Positions 50,920 to 59,865 of a stretch of DNA of 64,000 bases are shown here, piece after piece. This stretch comes from Peribacillus frigoritolerans (GTDB lineage: Bacteria > Bacillota > Bacilli > Bacillales > DSM-1321). Positions within the stretch are counted from its first letter, which is position 1. Each line of letters starts with the position of its first letter. The stretch spans positions 4,310,001-4,374,000 of the forward strand of contig NZ_CP158190.1 of the NCBI RefSeq assembly GCF_040250305.1, in the 5' to 3' direction. The notes beneath the pieces were generated by a model, which did not search any database, was not told the origin of the DNA, and worked only from the letters and a program-made list of their open reading frames with translations. Position numbers and translations under genes: made by a program.

Positions 50920-51483
50920 ATGATGAGAAAAGTGCTTTTTCTATTTTTATTTTCAGTACTTTTGTTCGCTAGTTTTCCTAATCAAACAAAAGCAGAAGAA
51001 ACAGGTCCATCTAAAGAATTAACAGAAGTAATAATACAAGAGGCAGAGCCAACAATAGACTTGGATTCACTACCAAATCTTGCAAACACTGATTATTCAC
51101 CAGATAGCCTTTCTTATGGAAATGAATCAGTTATCACTCCATACGGACTTTCTTTCGCACGCGGAACGGTTGGCTGTTATGTCACAAGTAAATCTGCCTA
51201 TTGCCCTTGGACAATACAAGTTGGTGGAGATGTAATAGCTTATAGCAATGTAAAAGTTACAATACAAAAACATCACGGATTTCTTAATGGCGGTTGGAAA
51301 AATTATAAAACTCACAATTTCAGCTATCCTATAAACCGACCAACTTCCACAATTAGAAATGAATCATCTGACCGATTGTCTGCTGGAAAATACCGTGCAA
51401 AACTAGGTGGAACATTCAGGACAGTAAAGAATGGCACTTATTCAGCCATTGCAAATGGTTATAGTTATTTTGAGGTTAAATAA
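50920..51483 (+). CDS. Secreted protein of unknown function, first gene of a two-gene unit
   Basis: A 187-residue exported protein. A signal peptide (MMRKVLFLFLFSVLLFASF) ends near TKAEE; an acidic segment of ~60 residues follows (residues ~28-75), which could be a propeptide, and then a beta-rich region with one close cysteine pair, GCYVTSKSAYCPW. No family recognised. The ATG follows AGGAGGTTAT. The next gene starts 22 bases downstream, with no terminator between, so the two are probably one transcript. Confidence 0.65.
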   Translation: MMRKVLFLFLFSVLLFASFPNQTKAEETGPSKELTEVIIQEAEPTIDLDSLPNLANTDYSPDSLSYGNESVITPYGLSFARGTVGCYVTSKSAYCPWTIQVGGDVIAYSNVKVTIQKHHGFLNGGWKNYKTHNFSYPINRPTSTIRNESSDRLSAGKYRAKLGGTFRTVKNGTYSAIANGYSYFEVK

Positions 51484-51505
51484 AAAAACACTAGGTGGGC
51501 TACTA

Positions 51506-52144
51506 ATGGAATGGTTGAAACCTTTTGAAGCTAATAATCAGTTCTTAGACAATACAGAAAGTTTTTCAGATTTCAAGATCAGGGAATTTATCCCCAATTC
51601 CAATGTCCAAAAAAAATATTCACTATTAACTCAATTCTTTTTACTGTTGGGTTGCCAAGATGAAAATAGTGTTACTTCGTTATTTGTCGATACTAGAATT
51701 GATCATCAAGTAATCGAAGAAATTATTATGCATTTTGACAACACGAAGATTGTATTAGAAAACGAATTACCATCGGAAATAATGTTAAATAAGCCGAATC
51801 AAGAATCTCTCTCCTTGATCAGGTCGAGTCACATAAATCCAATAATAAAAAATTTATATGGGACAATTAGCAAATCACAATATGAATGGAAACAACAAAA
51901 ATCATACAAGATAATACCTGAATTTATAGAGAAATACGAAGATATGGAGTTCGATAAGGTGTTAGATTGTTTAAAAAACACATCAAAGGGGCCAATAATC
52001 TCGCTCTCATTATACAATTGGACTTTAAAAGATTATTTAAAAGATACTATTGCCATTAGATATTTCACGCATAAATGTAAAAATGCTTATTTATGGGTTG
52101 ATGATTCTAATATTGTTACAACAATTCAACTAGAATTACATTAA
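51506..52144 (+). CDS. Unknown cytoplasmic protein, second gene of a two-gene unit
   Basis: A 212-residue protein without a signal peptide or membrane helix, with a high share of I, N, K and E and mixed alpha/beta character. No family or motif recognised. It follows the secreted protein gene after 22 bases and ends at a terminator, so the two form an isolated unit. ATG 51506 is taken because TAGGTGGGC precedes it; the frame extends upstream to 51431 inside the first gene. A cytoplasmic partner next to a secreted protein could be an immunity or maturation factor, but that is speculation. Confidence 0.6.
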   Translation: MEWLKPFEANNQFLDNTESFSDFKIREFIPNSNVQKKYSLLTQFFLLLGCQDENSVTSLFVDTRIDHQVIEEIIMHFDNTKIVLENELPSEIMLNKPNQESLSLIRSSHINPIIKNLYGTISKSQYEWKQQKSYKIIPEFIEKYEDMEFDKVLDCLKNTSKGPIISLSLYNWTLKDYLKDTIAIRYFTHKCKNAYLWVDDSNIVTTIQLELH

Positions 52145-52147
52145 AAT

Positions 52148-52206
52148 ACCCCTTTTATATTAAACAGTAAAAGAAAAGGTTTTATTGTTTGATAAAAGGG
52201 GTTTTT
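52148..52206 (+). terminator. Terminator of the two-gene unit
   Basis: ACCCCTTTTAT and ATAAAAGGGGT arms with a ~35-base loop, followed by TTTT. Confidence 0.6.
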
Positions 52207-52294
52207 CTGTAAGTATTCTAATCAAGCCCTATTTTAAGTAGCTTGAAATGACCTTACTGTTGTAAATTCGCATTTCCCTGACAGTAACAAGTTA

Positions 52295-52945
52295 TTAACA
52301 ATTCCCCTTGCCATCACATTGTAAGCCATCAAATTCATTCCGTTTATTTTTTGCTTCTTCCTTCTCAATGACTTGCGCAAGCCTTTCTTTGCTGGCTAGT
52401 CCTTGAATTACTTCATCACCAATAATAAACGTTGGGACAGCCCTGATATCTGCTTCTTCATAAGCATGTTTGAGTGCTTGTTGGTGCACTTCCCGATACT
52501 TTCGTGACACTAACGCTTCTCTAAAGGCTTCTACAGGAAGCTCAACTTCACCCGCTAATTTTGTCAATACTTCAATATCTTCAATATTTTGTTCCTCTTG
52601 AAAAAACGCAGTAAATACTCTGTTGTGGAATTCATTCCCTTTTCCGTGCTCCTTTGCAAAATGGCAACCTTCGAACGCCAAATGTGTATATGGATGCGGG
52701 GAGACACGGGGTAAACGCATATCAACCCCTAGCTTTTTCGCAGCAGGAAGAATGTATGAATCCCATGAATTCAACTTATCGGGTTCCTTCCATGGATCGA
52801 TTTTGGTATATGGACTCGGACGCAATTCAAATGGCATCCATTCAACTTCTACATCCTTTTCCTTTACGATTTCGTCCAAAGGCCCTTTACCTAAAAAACA
52901 AAATGGACAAATAAAATCAGAATACGCTTTAATTTTCACTGTCAT
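52295..52945 (-). CDS. DsbA-family oxidoreductase (FrnE-like)
   Basis: A 216-residue thioredoxin-fold protein with the CPFC active site at ~residue 14 (YSDFICPFCFLGK). It has the helical insertion of DsbA relatives and RAVPTFIIGDEVIQG, the cis-Pro loop, at ~residue 175. A CDGKGNC pair at the C-terminus gives two extra cysteines. There is no signal peptide, so it acts in the cytoplasm, unlike classical DsbA; FrnE-like proteins are linked to oxidative or electrophile stress. ATG 52945 follows GAGGGAATA. Two TTGTAAC-type palindromes lie in front of it. Confidence 0.85.
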   Translation of the reverse strand: MTVKIKAYSDFICPFCFLGKGPLDEIVKEKDVEVEWMPFELRPSPYTKIDPWKEPDKLNSWDSYILPAAKKLGVDMRLPRVSPHPYTHLAFEGCHFAKEHGKGNEFHNRVFTAFFQEEQNIEDIEVLTKLAGEVELPVEAFREALVSRKYREVHQQALKHAYEEADIRAVPTFIIGDEVIQGLASKERLAQVIEKEEAKNKRNEFDGLQCDGKGNC

Positions 52946-52979
52946 AATATATTCCCTCACTTTTCATTATCAGCTAAAC

Positions 52980-53000
52980 TTGTAACCAAATTAGTTACAA
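52980..53000. promoter_or_regulatory. Perfect palindrome TTGTAAC-N7-GTTACAA, candidate operator
   Basis: Seven-base perfect arms spaced by 7, 35 bases upstream of the DsbA-like start codon. Its form suits a dimeric winged-helix repressor (MarR or HxlR type); no such gene is in this window next to it. Confidence 0.6.
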
Positions 53001-53082
53001 CACAGAGCAAAAAAAATTAATATAAGAACATTACATTGAGTAACTACACAGTCGATTGCTTTCTGCGATTGTATCGAGTCTG

Positions 53083-53103
53083 TTGTAATCATTTTAGTTA
53101 CAG
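53083..53103. promoter_or_regulatory. Second, imperfect copy of the TTGTAAC palindrome
   Basis: TTGTAAT-N7-GTTACAG, matching the palindrome at 52980-53000 at 19 of 21 conserved-arm and spacing positions by eye (arms differ at the inner T and last G). It lies 103 bases from the first copy, close to ten helical turns. Confidence 0.5.
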
Positions 53104-53134
53104 GTTGAAGGAAAGTCAACCATTATTTTAAAGA

Positions 53135-53180
53135 AAAAAAAGTTTGTAAAGAAAATGTTGCATTCTCTACAAACTTTTTT
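53135..53180 (-). terminator. Terminator after the RND pump gene
   Basis: AAAAAAGTTTGTA pairs with TACAAACTTTTTT with an AGAA/TTCT extension, and T tract on the minus strand. Confidence 0.8.
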
Positions 53181-53192
53181 ATTTAAACTTCC

Positions 53193-56100
53193 TTACATCT
53201 CTATTTGTTCGTTAACGGGTTCTCTCTTTTTCTTTCTCTGTTTTTTCGATTTTTTGTAGTACAACAATTCGTATATACATGGAATGACGATAAGTGTGAG
53301 CAGTGTAGACACAGCTAGCCCGCCAATGACAACGATCGCTAAACTTTGTGAAACCAAGCTTCCTGTTTCCGCCTTTTTATATAAAAGCGGCAGCATGGCA
53401 CAAATCGTTGCTACAGCCGTCATTATGATCGGACGGAATCTTGTGGCTGTCGCTTCGACGATTGCATCACGGATGATCATTTTTTCTTCGTTTTGTTTCA
53501 CTCGATCCAGAAGCACAATTGCGTTTGTCACAACAATTCCTATTAACATGAGAGCACCCAGCAGTGCTGTAATATCAACTGGAATTCGACTGATAACCAA
53601 TCCTAATACCGCTCCAATAGCAGCGAATGGCAAGGAAAATAGAATGGCGATCGGTGCTTTGATCGATTTAAATGTTATAACCATGATTAAAAAGACAATG
53701 CCGATCGATATTAACATCGTAAGGAACAAATCGGAAAAATCATCTGTCTGCTGAGCACTCGCTCCCCCGACTAAAATTTCTACATCATTCGGAATATCAA
53801 GGCCTTTATCCTCTTTATCTCCAAATATCTCAAGATTTATTTTGCTTGCAATATCGGAAAGCTTAGTCGGATCGACCGTTGCCGTTAATTGAAGATACGT
53901 TTCTCCATCTTTATGGAACTGCGTTGTTGCACTCTCTTCGCTCTTTAAAGAAGCAACCTTAGACACCGGAGCTAGACCGCCGTCTGTCATAATCGGAATA
54001 CTTTTTAAATCCTCTGGTTTTTTAGGATCCAAGATGGGTTCAAGGACGACAGGTGTCTGCTTATCCTGCAAGGTTATATGGCCGATAGGTGTTTTATTAA
54101 GCATGATACCTAATTGTTGACCGATTTGTTCTGTATTGCCTTTAGCCGGATCTACCTTGAATGAATAAATCGTTTTCTTTTCGTCTTGGTTTGTTGTAAC
54201 ATCTTCAATTCCCTTAATATCCTGAATGCTTTCCTTGACCTTATTGGCCGTCCGTTCCAAATCTTCAACATTACTGCCGATCACATCTATCGTAATGTTC
54301 GTCTTTGATGCCCCCATCATAAAGGAAGAGGCTTGGGCCGTAAGCTTCGCATCAGGATAGTTTTCTTGTTCCTTTTCCATTTTTTCCAGGATTGAATCTA
54401 CATTTGCTTTATCCTTTACGAGGATGCCGAAAGTTGCTTCTGTAGGTGATGTGACTGCACCATATTGGGCCGTCTCGGCTGAGTTTCCTAATTGCATGAA
54501 AATATTATCCACTTCACTCATATCCTGCATCGTTTCTTCGAGTTCACCCGCTTTTTCCTTTACTTTCTCATAAGGCTGATCATTTGGATAAGTTAATGTC
54601 ACGGAGACATAGTCTGCTGAAGAATTATCAATCGCCCCTTTTGGCATGGCAAAATATGTACCAACGGAACCGACAAACAACAGCAAAGCAACAATCAAGA
54701 CTACCCATTTATGGTTTAATGACCAAGTAACCAGTTTGGTAAAACGCTTGGCCGGTCGATGTTTTGGCAGCTCCGTCCTTTTCAGCAACCCTGCGCTCAT
54801 TAACGGAACAACCGTCAATGCCACAATCAGAGAAGCCAGCAAAGAATAAGTGACAGTCAAAGCGAAAGGAAGAAGAAACTCCTGAAGCCCTCCATTCAAT
54901 AAAGCAACCGGCAAGAAAACAGCTACAGTAGTAAGGGTTGAAGCGGTTATCGCCACTCCCACCTCTTTAGTTGCATCCATCACCAATTCGACTGAAATCT
55001 TCTCCTGCTGCATTTTCCGGAAAATATTTTCAATAACAACAATACTATCGTCCACCAAGCGCCCGATCGCTACAGCGACACCGCCCAGCGTCAAAATATT
55101 CAGCGTCACTCCCGACAATGACAGCAAAAATAACGTAAAGCCAAGAGATAGCGGTATGGATACGATTGTAATGAATGTAGATCGTACATTCCGTAAAAAG
55201 ACCATGATTACAATCGTAGCGAATAGCGCACCTAGCAGAACTTCTTTTACCATCGTCTGAACGGAAGTCTCCACCATATCAGCTGTAGATAAATAAATGG
55301 TCGATTTCTGGTCACTATACTTTTCATTAATTTCTTTTGCTACTTTTTCAACCTCTTTACTGATTGTGACAGCATTTGATTGACTGTCCTTGATAATGCT
55401 TAAATCAATGCTTTCCTTTCCGTTAAAGCGACTGATGAGGTTGCCATCCTTCGCTTCTTCAACTTTTGCTATCTCTCCAAGTGCGACATTCGGAGTGACC
55501 TTTAGCGCTTCTAATTTTTCAATACTTGTTAAATCCCCGATAACCTTGATGTTACTTGCCTTCCCATCAATCACTTTTTCGCCTACGGCCAGAGCTGCAT
55601 TCTGACCGTTAAGGACGCTCATGACATCTTGAATGGAGACTTTCTTTTTAGCCAATTCTTCATTATCCACTTTGACTGAAAGAATGGATTGCGAAACTCC
55701 AAATGTCTGTACATCCGAAACCCCTTTAATATCTTTATACAAAGGCTCTAATTCTTTCTTGGCAAAGTCTATATTTTCAGCTGTTAATCCATCCTTAAAA
55801 GTAACAGCTACAAATGAAATGGGAATCATTGATGTATTTAACTGTGTAACAGTAGGCTTTGCCATGCTTTGCGGCAATGCTACACTGCTTAAAGCCTCTT
55901 GAACATCAAGTTTCGCTTGTTTCATATCCGATCCGGCTTCAAAGAATAGATCTACTTTAGAAAAACCATCTCCAGTGGTGGAGTATATTGAACTCTTTCC
56001 TTTAACTCCCGTAACTGCCCTTTCAATCGGATCTGTAACTTGTGCTTCCATCGTTTTCGAATCGGTGCCCTGCCCCATTGTGATAATCGTAACTTGTGGA

Positions 56101-56228
56101 TTATCAGCAGATGGTAAAAATTCCATCGGCAGCTTAAAATAACTGACAACTCCTATCAACAAAATAAATATGGTTACCAATGAAACGGCAGCCTTGTTCT
56201 TAAACGCCCACTTAGTAAAAAACTCCAC
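53193..56228 (-). CDS. swrC: RND-family efflux pump, SwrC-like
   Basis: A 1011-residue proton-driven exporter of the AcrB/SwrC type, the Gram-positive form without an outer membrane partner. It has twelve predicted helices in two repeated halves (helix 1 at residues ~11-30; helices 2-6 at ~330-490; 8-12 at ~840-1000) with large outside loops. The motif VAIGRLVDDSIVVIENIFRK holds the Asp pair of helix 4 used for proton transfer. B. subtilis SwrC (YerP) confers surfactin resistance. The GTG at 56228 follows AGGGGTGATT. No adaptor or regulator gene is adjacent. Confidence 0.82.
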   Translation of the reverse strand: MEFFTKWAFKNKAAVSLVTIFILLIGVVSYFKLPMEFLPSADNPQVTIITMGQGTDSKTMEAQVTDPIERAVTGVKGKSSIYSTTGDGFSKVDLFFEAGSDMKQAKLDVQEALSSVALPQSMAKPTVTQLNTSMIPISFVAVTFKDGLTAENIDFAKKELEPLYKDIKGVSDVQTFGVSQSILSVKVDNEELAKKKVSIQDVMSVLNGQNAALAVGEKVIDGKASNIKVIGDLTSIEKLEALKVTPNVALGEIAKVEEAKDGNLISRFNGKESIDLSIIKDSQSNAVTISKEVEKVAKEINEKYSDQKSTIYLSTADMVETSVQTMVKEVLLGALFATIVIMVFLRNVRSTFITIVSIPLSLGFTLFLLSLSGVTLNILTLGGVAVAIGRLVDDSIVVIENIFRKMQQEKISVELVMDATKEVGVAITASTLTTVAVFLPVALLNGGLQEFLLPFALTVTYSLLASLIVALTVVPLMSAGLLKRTELPKHRPAKRFTKLVTWSLNHKWVVLIVALLLFVGSVGTYFAMPKGAIDNSSADYVSVTLTYPNDQPYEKVKEKAGELEETMQDMSEVDNIFMQLGNSAETAQYGAVTSPTEATFGILVKDKANVDSILEKMEKEQENYPDAKLTAQASSFMMGASKTNITIDVIGSNVEDLERTANKVKESIQDIKGIEDVTTNQDEKKTIYSFKVDPAKGNTEQIGQQLGIMLNKTPIGHITLQDKQTPVVLEPILDPKKPEDLKSIPIMTDGGLAPVSKVASLKSEESATTQFHKDGETYLQLTATVDPTKLSDIASKINLEIFGDKEDKGLDIPNDVEILVGGASAQQTDDFSDLFLTMLISIGIVFLIMVITFKSIKAPIAILFSLPFAAIGAVLGLVISRIPVDITALLGALMLIGIVVTNAIVLLDRVKQNEEKMIIRDAIVEATATRFRPIIMTAVATICAMLPLLYKKAETGSLVSQSLAIVVIGGLAVSTLLTLIVIPCIYELLYYKKSKKQRKKKREPVNEQIEM

Positions 56229-56395
56229 GCAATAATCACCCCTGAATATAATTTATAAGAAAATAATCCCATTTCAAATATTACCATATATTACTAACAC
56301 CTGAGTGTTAATTTTTTATTGATTTTTATATTTTTTTATGTCTATTGGTTCGGATAGCTTTTTCCACATAAAAAAGGCTGCGTAGCAGCCTCCAG

Positions 56396-56580
56396 TTTTT
56401 AGACAAAAGGAGTTCTTTCTAAATTTTAAAACAAAGTTGATTGGAACGTAAGGTACGAGACTCCAGCGGGAAAAGCGTGTCCAGGGGAGACCCCGCAGGC
56501 GCAAAGGCGCCGAGGAGGCTCCCGGACCGCCCGCGGAAAGCGAGTGCCTGGAGAGGAAAGCAACGTTCAAATTGTACAAA
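56396..56580. repeat. Interspersed GC-rich repeat, copy B
   Basis: Same order of blocks as copy A: TAGACAAAAGG, AAAGTTGAT, AAGGTACGAGACTCC, GGGAAAAGCG, CAGGGGAGACCCCGCAG, GGACCGCCCGCG, AAGCGAGTGCCTG and CAACGTTCAAATT. It differs by an added GGCGCAAAGGCGCCGAGGAG hairpin in the middle. A short hairpin GGCTGC/GCAGCC directly adjoins its left end, as at copy A. The gap 56229-56395 holds the RND promoter region. Confidence 0.8.
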
Positions 56581-56581
56581 C

Positions 56582-56767
56582 CTATTTATATCCTTTGAAA
56601 AAAAGCATAACGATAGCCAAAATCATTACCCCGATAATCAATAACGGGCCGATGCCCGAGCTATATACGAAGTATACCGTGATATGGCGAAAAATGAGCA
56701 CCACAAGAAATAGGAATAACAGGAAACACAAAATCATGATCAGAGCGGTATTTTTATTCCGATACAA
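56582..56767 (-). CDS. Small membrane protein of unknown function
   Basis: A 61-residue, almost wholly hydrophobic protein with two predicted helices (about 7-28 and 38-58), MYRNKNTALIMILCFLLFLF and PLLIIGVMILAIVMLFFKGY. No family recognised. The start is a TTG with only a weak site before it. Its stop directly adjoins the interspersed repeat copy B, as at the other copy. It may be a short peptide gene or the truncated end of a longer one. Confidence 0.5.
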   Translation of the reverse strand: MYRNKNTALIMILCFLLFLFLVVLIFRHITVYFVYSSGIGPLLIIGVMILAIVMLFFKGYK

Positions 56768-56894
56768 GTAACCAGCCCCATTTTAATAGCTTTATTTCCA
56801 CTAAGGAAAAATTCATGCGAATGCATGCCCTAACAACAACCTTCCATTAAGAAACAATATGCAGCCCATGTTTTGTACTATTCTGTAAATCACA

Positions 56895-56919
56895 TAAAAA
56901 AGGGCTGCCGCAGCAACCC
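56895..56919 (-). terminator. Terminator after the polysaccharide deacetylase gene
   Basis: GGGTTGC and GCAGCCC arms with a small loop, followed on the minus strand by TTTTTT. Confidence 0.75.
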
Positions 56920-56953
56920 GATTCTTCGAAAATCGTCTGGACGAAAAATGAAA

Positions 56954-57652
56954 CTACATTTCCTGAAGTTCATTGACCGTTACAAACGTATACCCTTCAT
57001 TCGTTAACTCTTGTAAGATCCCTTCAATCGCTTGAAGCTCTTTACCTGTATCATCGTACATCGGATGCATCAGGATGATCGAACCTGGTCTTATATTTTC
57101 CTTCACATACTTCACTTTGTCAGAAGCTGAAGTGTAATAGCTATCTGGTTCCAAATTCCAAGTAATGGTGTCTCTATCGTTTTTATTTAAATAATAAGGC
57201 AAACCTAAGATTTTTTTCCCGTTTGGCGGCCGGATATCAATTTCACCCTTATATCCGGAGTTTTGAATTAATTTATCCGTTTTCTCGATTTCCGCCTTGA
57301 TATAAGAAGGCGATTTAAACACCATTCGCCTGTGGGAATACGTGTGATTGCCAATCTGATGTCCTGCTTCCGCTATTTTTCCCGCTTCCTCTGGATACTT
57401 TTCGATTTCATTACCAATCAGGAAGAATGTAGCCTTTACATCGTATTTATCCAATAACGGAAGGATTTGATTTACATTCTTTGATGGGCCATCATCAAAA
57501 GTCAAAGCGACCACTTTTTCATTCGTCTCGACATTATCCGTTAATCCACCGAATACCTGATATGTTCTTGAATTCATTAATTTATACGTACCAAACAATA
57601 GCAGGAAAACAACCAGGATTCCCAATCCAATGAATATCAGTTTCTTTTTCAT
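56954..57652 (-). CDS. Polysaccharide deacetylase family protein
   Basis: A 232-residue enzyme with one N-terminal membrane helix (residues ~4-24) and an extracellular NodB-homology domain. Motif 1 is TFDDGPS, motif 2 the metal-binding pair NHTYSHRR, motif 3 RPPNGKK and motif 5 around LMHPMY. All residues needed for a metal-dependent deacetylase are visible. The substrate is probably peptidoglycan or another wall glycan, which would change lysozyme sensitivity (inference). The ATG lies after an AGAAAGATAGG-type site. It is a single gene. Confidence 0.85.
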   Translation of the reverse strand: MKKKLIFIGLGILVVFLLLFGTYKLMNSRTYQVFGGLTDNVETNEKVVALTFDDGPSKNVNQILPLLDKYDVKATFFLIGNEIEKYPEEAGKIAEAGHQIGNHTYSHRRMVFKSPSYIKAEIEKTDKLIQNSGYKGEIDIRPPNGKKILGLPYYLNKNDRDTITWNLEPDSYYTSASDKVKYVKENIRPGSIILMHPMYDDTGKELQAIEGILQELTNEGYTFVTVNELQEM

Positions 57653-57754
57653 GCAAATACCTATCTTTCTATAAGTTTTTCAATCCAATGACCTATTATA
57701 TCAAATCACTGAAAGAAAACACTTATTGCTATCTTCCGATCAATCCGGCTTCAT

Positions 57755-58204
57755 TCACTTTACATGTATCAATTCAAAACGCTCACACACTAGCAGCATA
57801 TCTACTTGAAAGGTGTGTCCGATTTTGTCCAGTTCTTCTTTAAAAAATTTTTCATGTGCGTCCCACCAGTATGTATATGTTCGATCGCCTTCCCCTTCTG
57901 CAATCGCAAACTCTTCACTCACTTCATTCATGGGCAATACTTCGACTTTCACTGTTTGGATGATGGCTAAGGGCTCATCCTCACCGCTTAAAATAATGCT
58001 ATAATCACCCACGGATGGTAATGGTTCAGTTTCTTCCTCATAAAAAACATACCCCGAGCATGTAGCGGTTTTTATCCCAGCCATCACTAATTGAGCCAAT
58101 TGATCGGGATCGGCCCCGAATTGCCACGCACTGACTGAATGGGGTTTTTCTTCTTCTTTCCCTTGCCAAAATGCATTCCAATATAATTCCGCTTTGACAT
58201 TCAT
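57755..58204 (-). CDS. ASCH-domain protein
   Basis: A 149-residue protein of the ASCH fold, a beta-barrel related to the PUA RNA-binding domain. The family pattern is seen in WQFGADPDQLAQLVMAGIKTATC (in part), YSIILSGEDEPLAIIQT and YTYWWDAHEKFFKEEL. Several ASCH proteins are RNA-interacting or act as cytidine amidohydrolases; this one is not assigned. It precedes the VOC gene and small membrane gene on the same strand, separated by gaps of 44 and ~60 bases. Confidence 0.78.
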   Translation of the reverse strand: MNVKAELYWNAFWQGKEEEKPHSVSAWQFGADPDQLAQLVMAGIKTATCSGYVFYEEETEPLPSVGDYSIILSGEDEPLAIIQTVKVEVLPMNEVSEEFAIAEGEGDRTYTYWWDAHEKFFKEELDKIGHTFQVDMLLVCERFELIHVK

Positions 58205-58248
58205 TCTATGACTCTCCCATTCTTATTCTTAAAATTTCCGCCCATTTA

Positions 58249-58719
58249 TCATTCGTTTTTTTCACTTCTGTATTCATGTTCCCATTCACTTAAATACATA
58301 CGATTCTTGATTTTTTTTGGATTATCCAGTTTACTAATTAACTCCAAACTGTTTCCGTCTGGATCATTAAAGTGAATTTTAGCGTGGGCATATTCCCCGT
58401 GAGGCATCACGAAAGGTTCAATTGGTTCAAATCCAAAAGCCTCTCTTGGCGCATAGCCTCTATCTTCAAGCCATGCGACTGAGCACTTTAAATCTTCCAA
58501 TGATACTTGAAAAGCGATATGCCGTAGGGAGGGATGATACTCAACTTTCACTTTTTCCGATTCCCAAAGCCCCAGCCAACTTTTATCCTTTTCAATCCAT
58601 AGAAAAGCCAGGTTGTCTTCAACTTTATGATCCAACTGCAAACCAAGCCCCTCATAGAATTCGATGGAACGTTTCAAATCACGAACCGGTAAATGTGCTT
58701 CATATAAACCTCTTATCAT
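58249..58719 (-). CDS. VOC family protein, paralogue of the gene at 8795
   Basis: A 156-residue vicinal-oxygen-chelate protein. It opens MIRGLYEAHLPVRDLKRSIE, with candidate metal ligands His in EAHLPV, His in LRHIAFQV and Glu in NSLELISK. It shares the HPSLRHIAF and WIEKDKSWLGLWE type stretches with the protein at 8795-9250, so the two are clear paralogues about 50 kb apart. Substrate unknown. The ATG follows AAGGGGCGG. Confidence 0.85.
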   Translation of the reverse strand: MIRGLYEAHLPVRDLKRSIEFYEGLGLQLDHKVEDNLAFLWIEKDKSWLGLWESEKVKVEYHPSLRHIAFQVSLEDLKCSVAWLEDRGYAPREAFGFEPIEPFVMPHGEYAHAKIHFNDPDGNSLELISKLDNPKKIKNRMYLSEWEHEYRSEKNE

Positions 58720-58777
58720 TGAACCGCCCCTTTATAGTCAGACCCCATTAGCTTAGACCTACATATAACCCCTTTAT

Positions 58778-59098
58778 CTAATTTGTTCTACGGGGCATTT
58801 CTATTTCACCAGTTAACAGCAAAGTGATGACGATAACCCAAAATATAAAGAAAGATGAGGAAAAAACCAAAGAAATGATAGAAATCACTTTTTTCTCCGT
58901 TTTCTTCAAAATTCCCATGACAGATAGGACGATGCCGGTAATCGTAAGGAAAAGCGTTATATAATCACCCGTCAGACTCCCGATATTTTCCATATTGATA
59001 GGTGTAATAAAAACAGTAAAAAAGCAAATGATTCCAATGATGAATGAAGTAAAACTAATTACACCGTATCTCTTCTGAATACACGCTTCGTTTTCCAT
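58778..59098 (-). CDS. Small membrane protein of unknown function
   Basis: A 106-residue protein with three predicted helices (about 12-33, 45-62 and 70-95) and short polar ends. No family recognised. ATG 59098 is chosen because AAGGGTGAGC lies upstream; the frame runs to 59107 with a GTG touching that site. It precedes the VOC gene on the same strand. Confidence 0.65.
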   Translation of the reverse strand: MENEACIQKRYGVISFTSFIIGIICFFTVFITPINMENIGSLTGDYITLFLTITGIVLSVMGILKKTEKKVISIISLVFSSSFFIFWVIVITLLLTGEIEMPRRTN

Positions 59099-59220
59099 CG
59101 AGCTCACCCTTTCATCAGTTTTTAAATCCTATATACATCTATTAATATCTCACAAATAATTTTAACATATAATACCAGACAAGTTGTTGTGCACAAAAAA
59201 AGGGGACAAAAGACCGTGAA

Positions 59221-59673
59221 TTAAAGTTTCATTTTCATGCCTTCATGAGTGGATTTGAATCCTAAACGTTCATAAAAACGCAGCGTTTCTTCCCGCTTTT
59301 TATCGGTCGTCAGTTGAATGATAAGGCAGCCCCGCGCTTTTGCACGGTCAATAGCATATTGAATCAACTTGCTTCCAATACCTTTCCCTCGTTCTGTAGA
59401 TGCCGTCCGAACCCCTTCGATCGTAGCTCTCCAACCGCCTTGATGGGTAATATAAGGAGTGAAAGTGATTTGCTGCACCCCAACGATTTCCTCACCAAGA
59501 CATGCAACGATCAATTCATTATTCTCATCTGCATCAATGGATTCAAATGCTTTTATATAGCTGTCTGGAAGCGGATTTTCATAGCGCTCCCTTTCCCTCC
59601 CCAAAACATCATCCGCAAGCATCTGTACGATTTCACTTAAGTCTTCTGCTGTCGCATTCCTGAATGTGACCAT
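59221..59673 (-). CDS. GNAT family N-acetyltransferase
   Basis: A 150-residue acetyltransferase. The acetyl-CoA loop is TERGKGIGSKLIQYAIDRAK at ~residue 95, followed by GCLIIQLTTDKKREETLRFYERLGF, the standard GNAT end. EELIVACLGEEIVGVQQI is the beta hairpin before it. Acceptor unknown. ATG 59673 lies after AGGAGGGAT. Confidence 0.82.
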   Translation of the reverse strand: MVTFRNATAEDLSEIVQMLADDVLGRERERYENPLPDSYIKAFESIDADENNELIVACLGEEIVGVQQITFTPYITHQGGWRATIEGVRTASTERGKGIGSKLIQYAIDRAKARGCLIIQLTTDKKREETLRFYERLGFKSTHEGMKMKL

Positions 59674-59865
59674 GCTATCCCTCCTGATATGTACTTCAGT
59701 ATTCCCCTGATGAAAATCATTCGTTCATTAATAACTTCTGCCAATAGTCCGGCGGTCCTCTTTTCTGGAGGAAAAATAATGACAGTGATTCAACCAAAAT
59801 CCTTTTCTTGTAAATTCCAAGAATATTTATGGTAGAGTAGGATTGGACTGGGGTGATATTAACCG

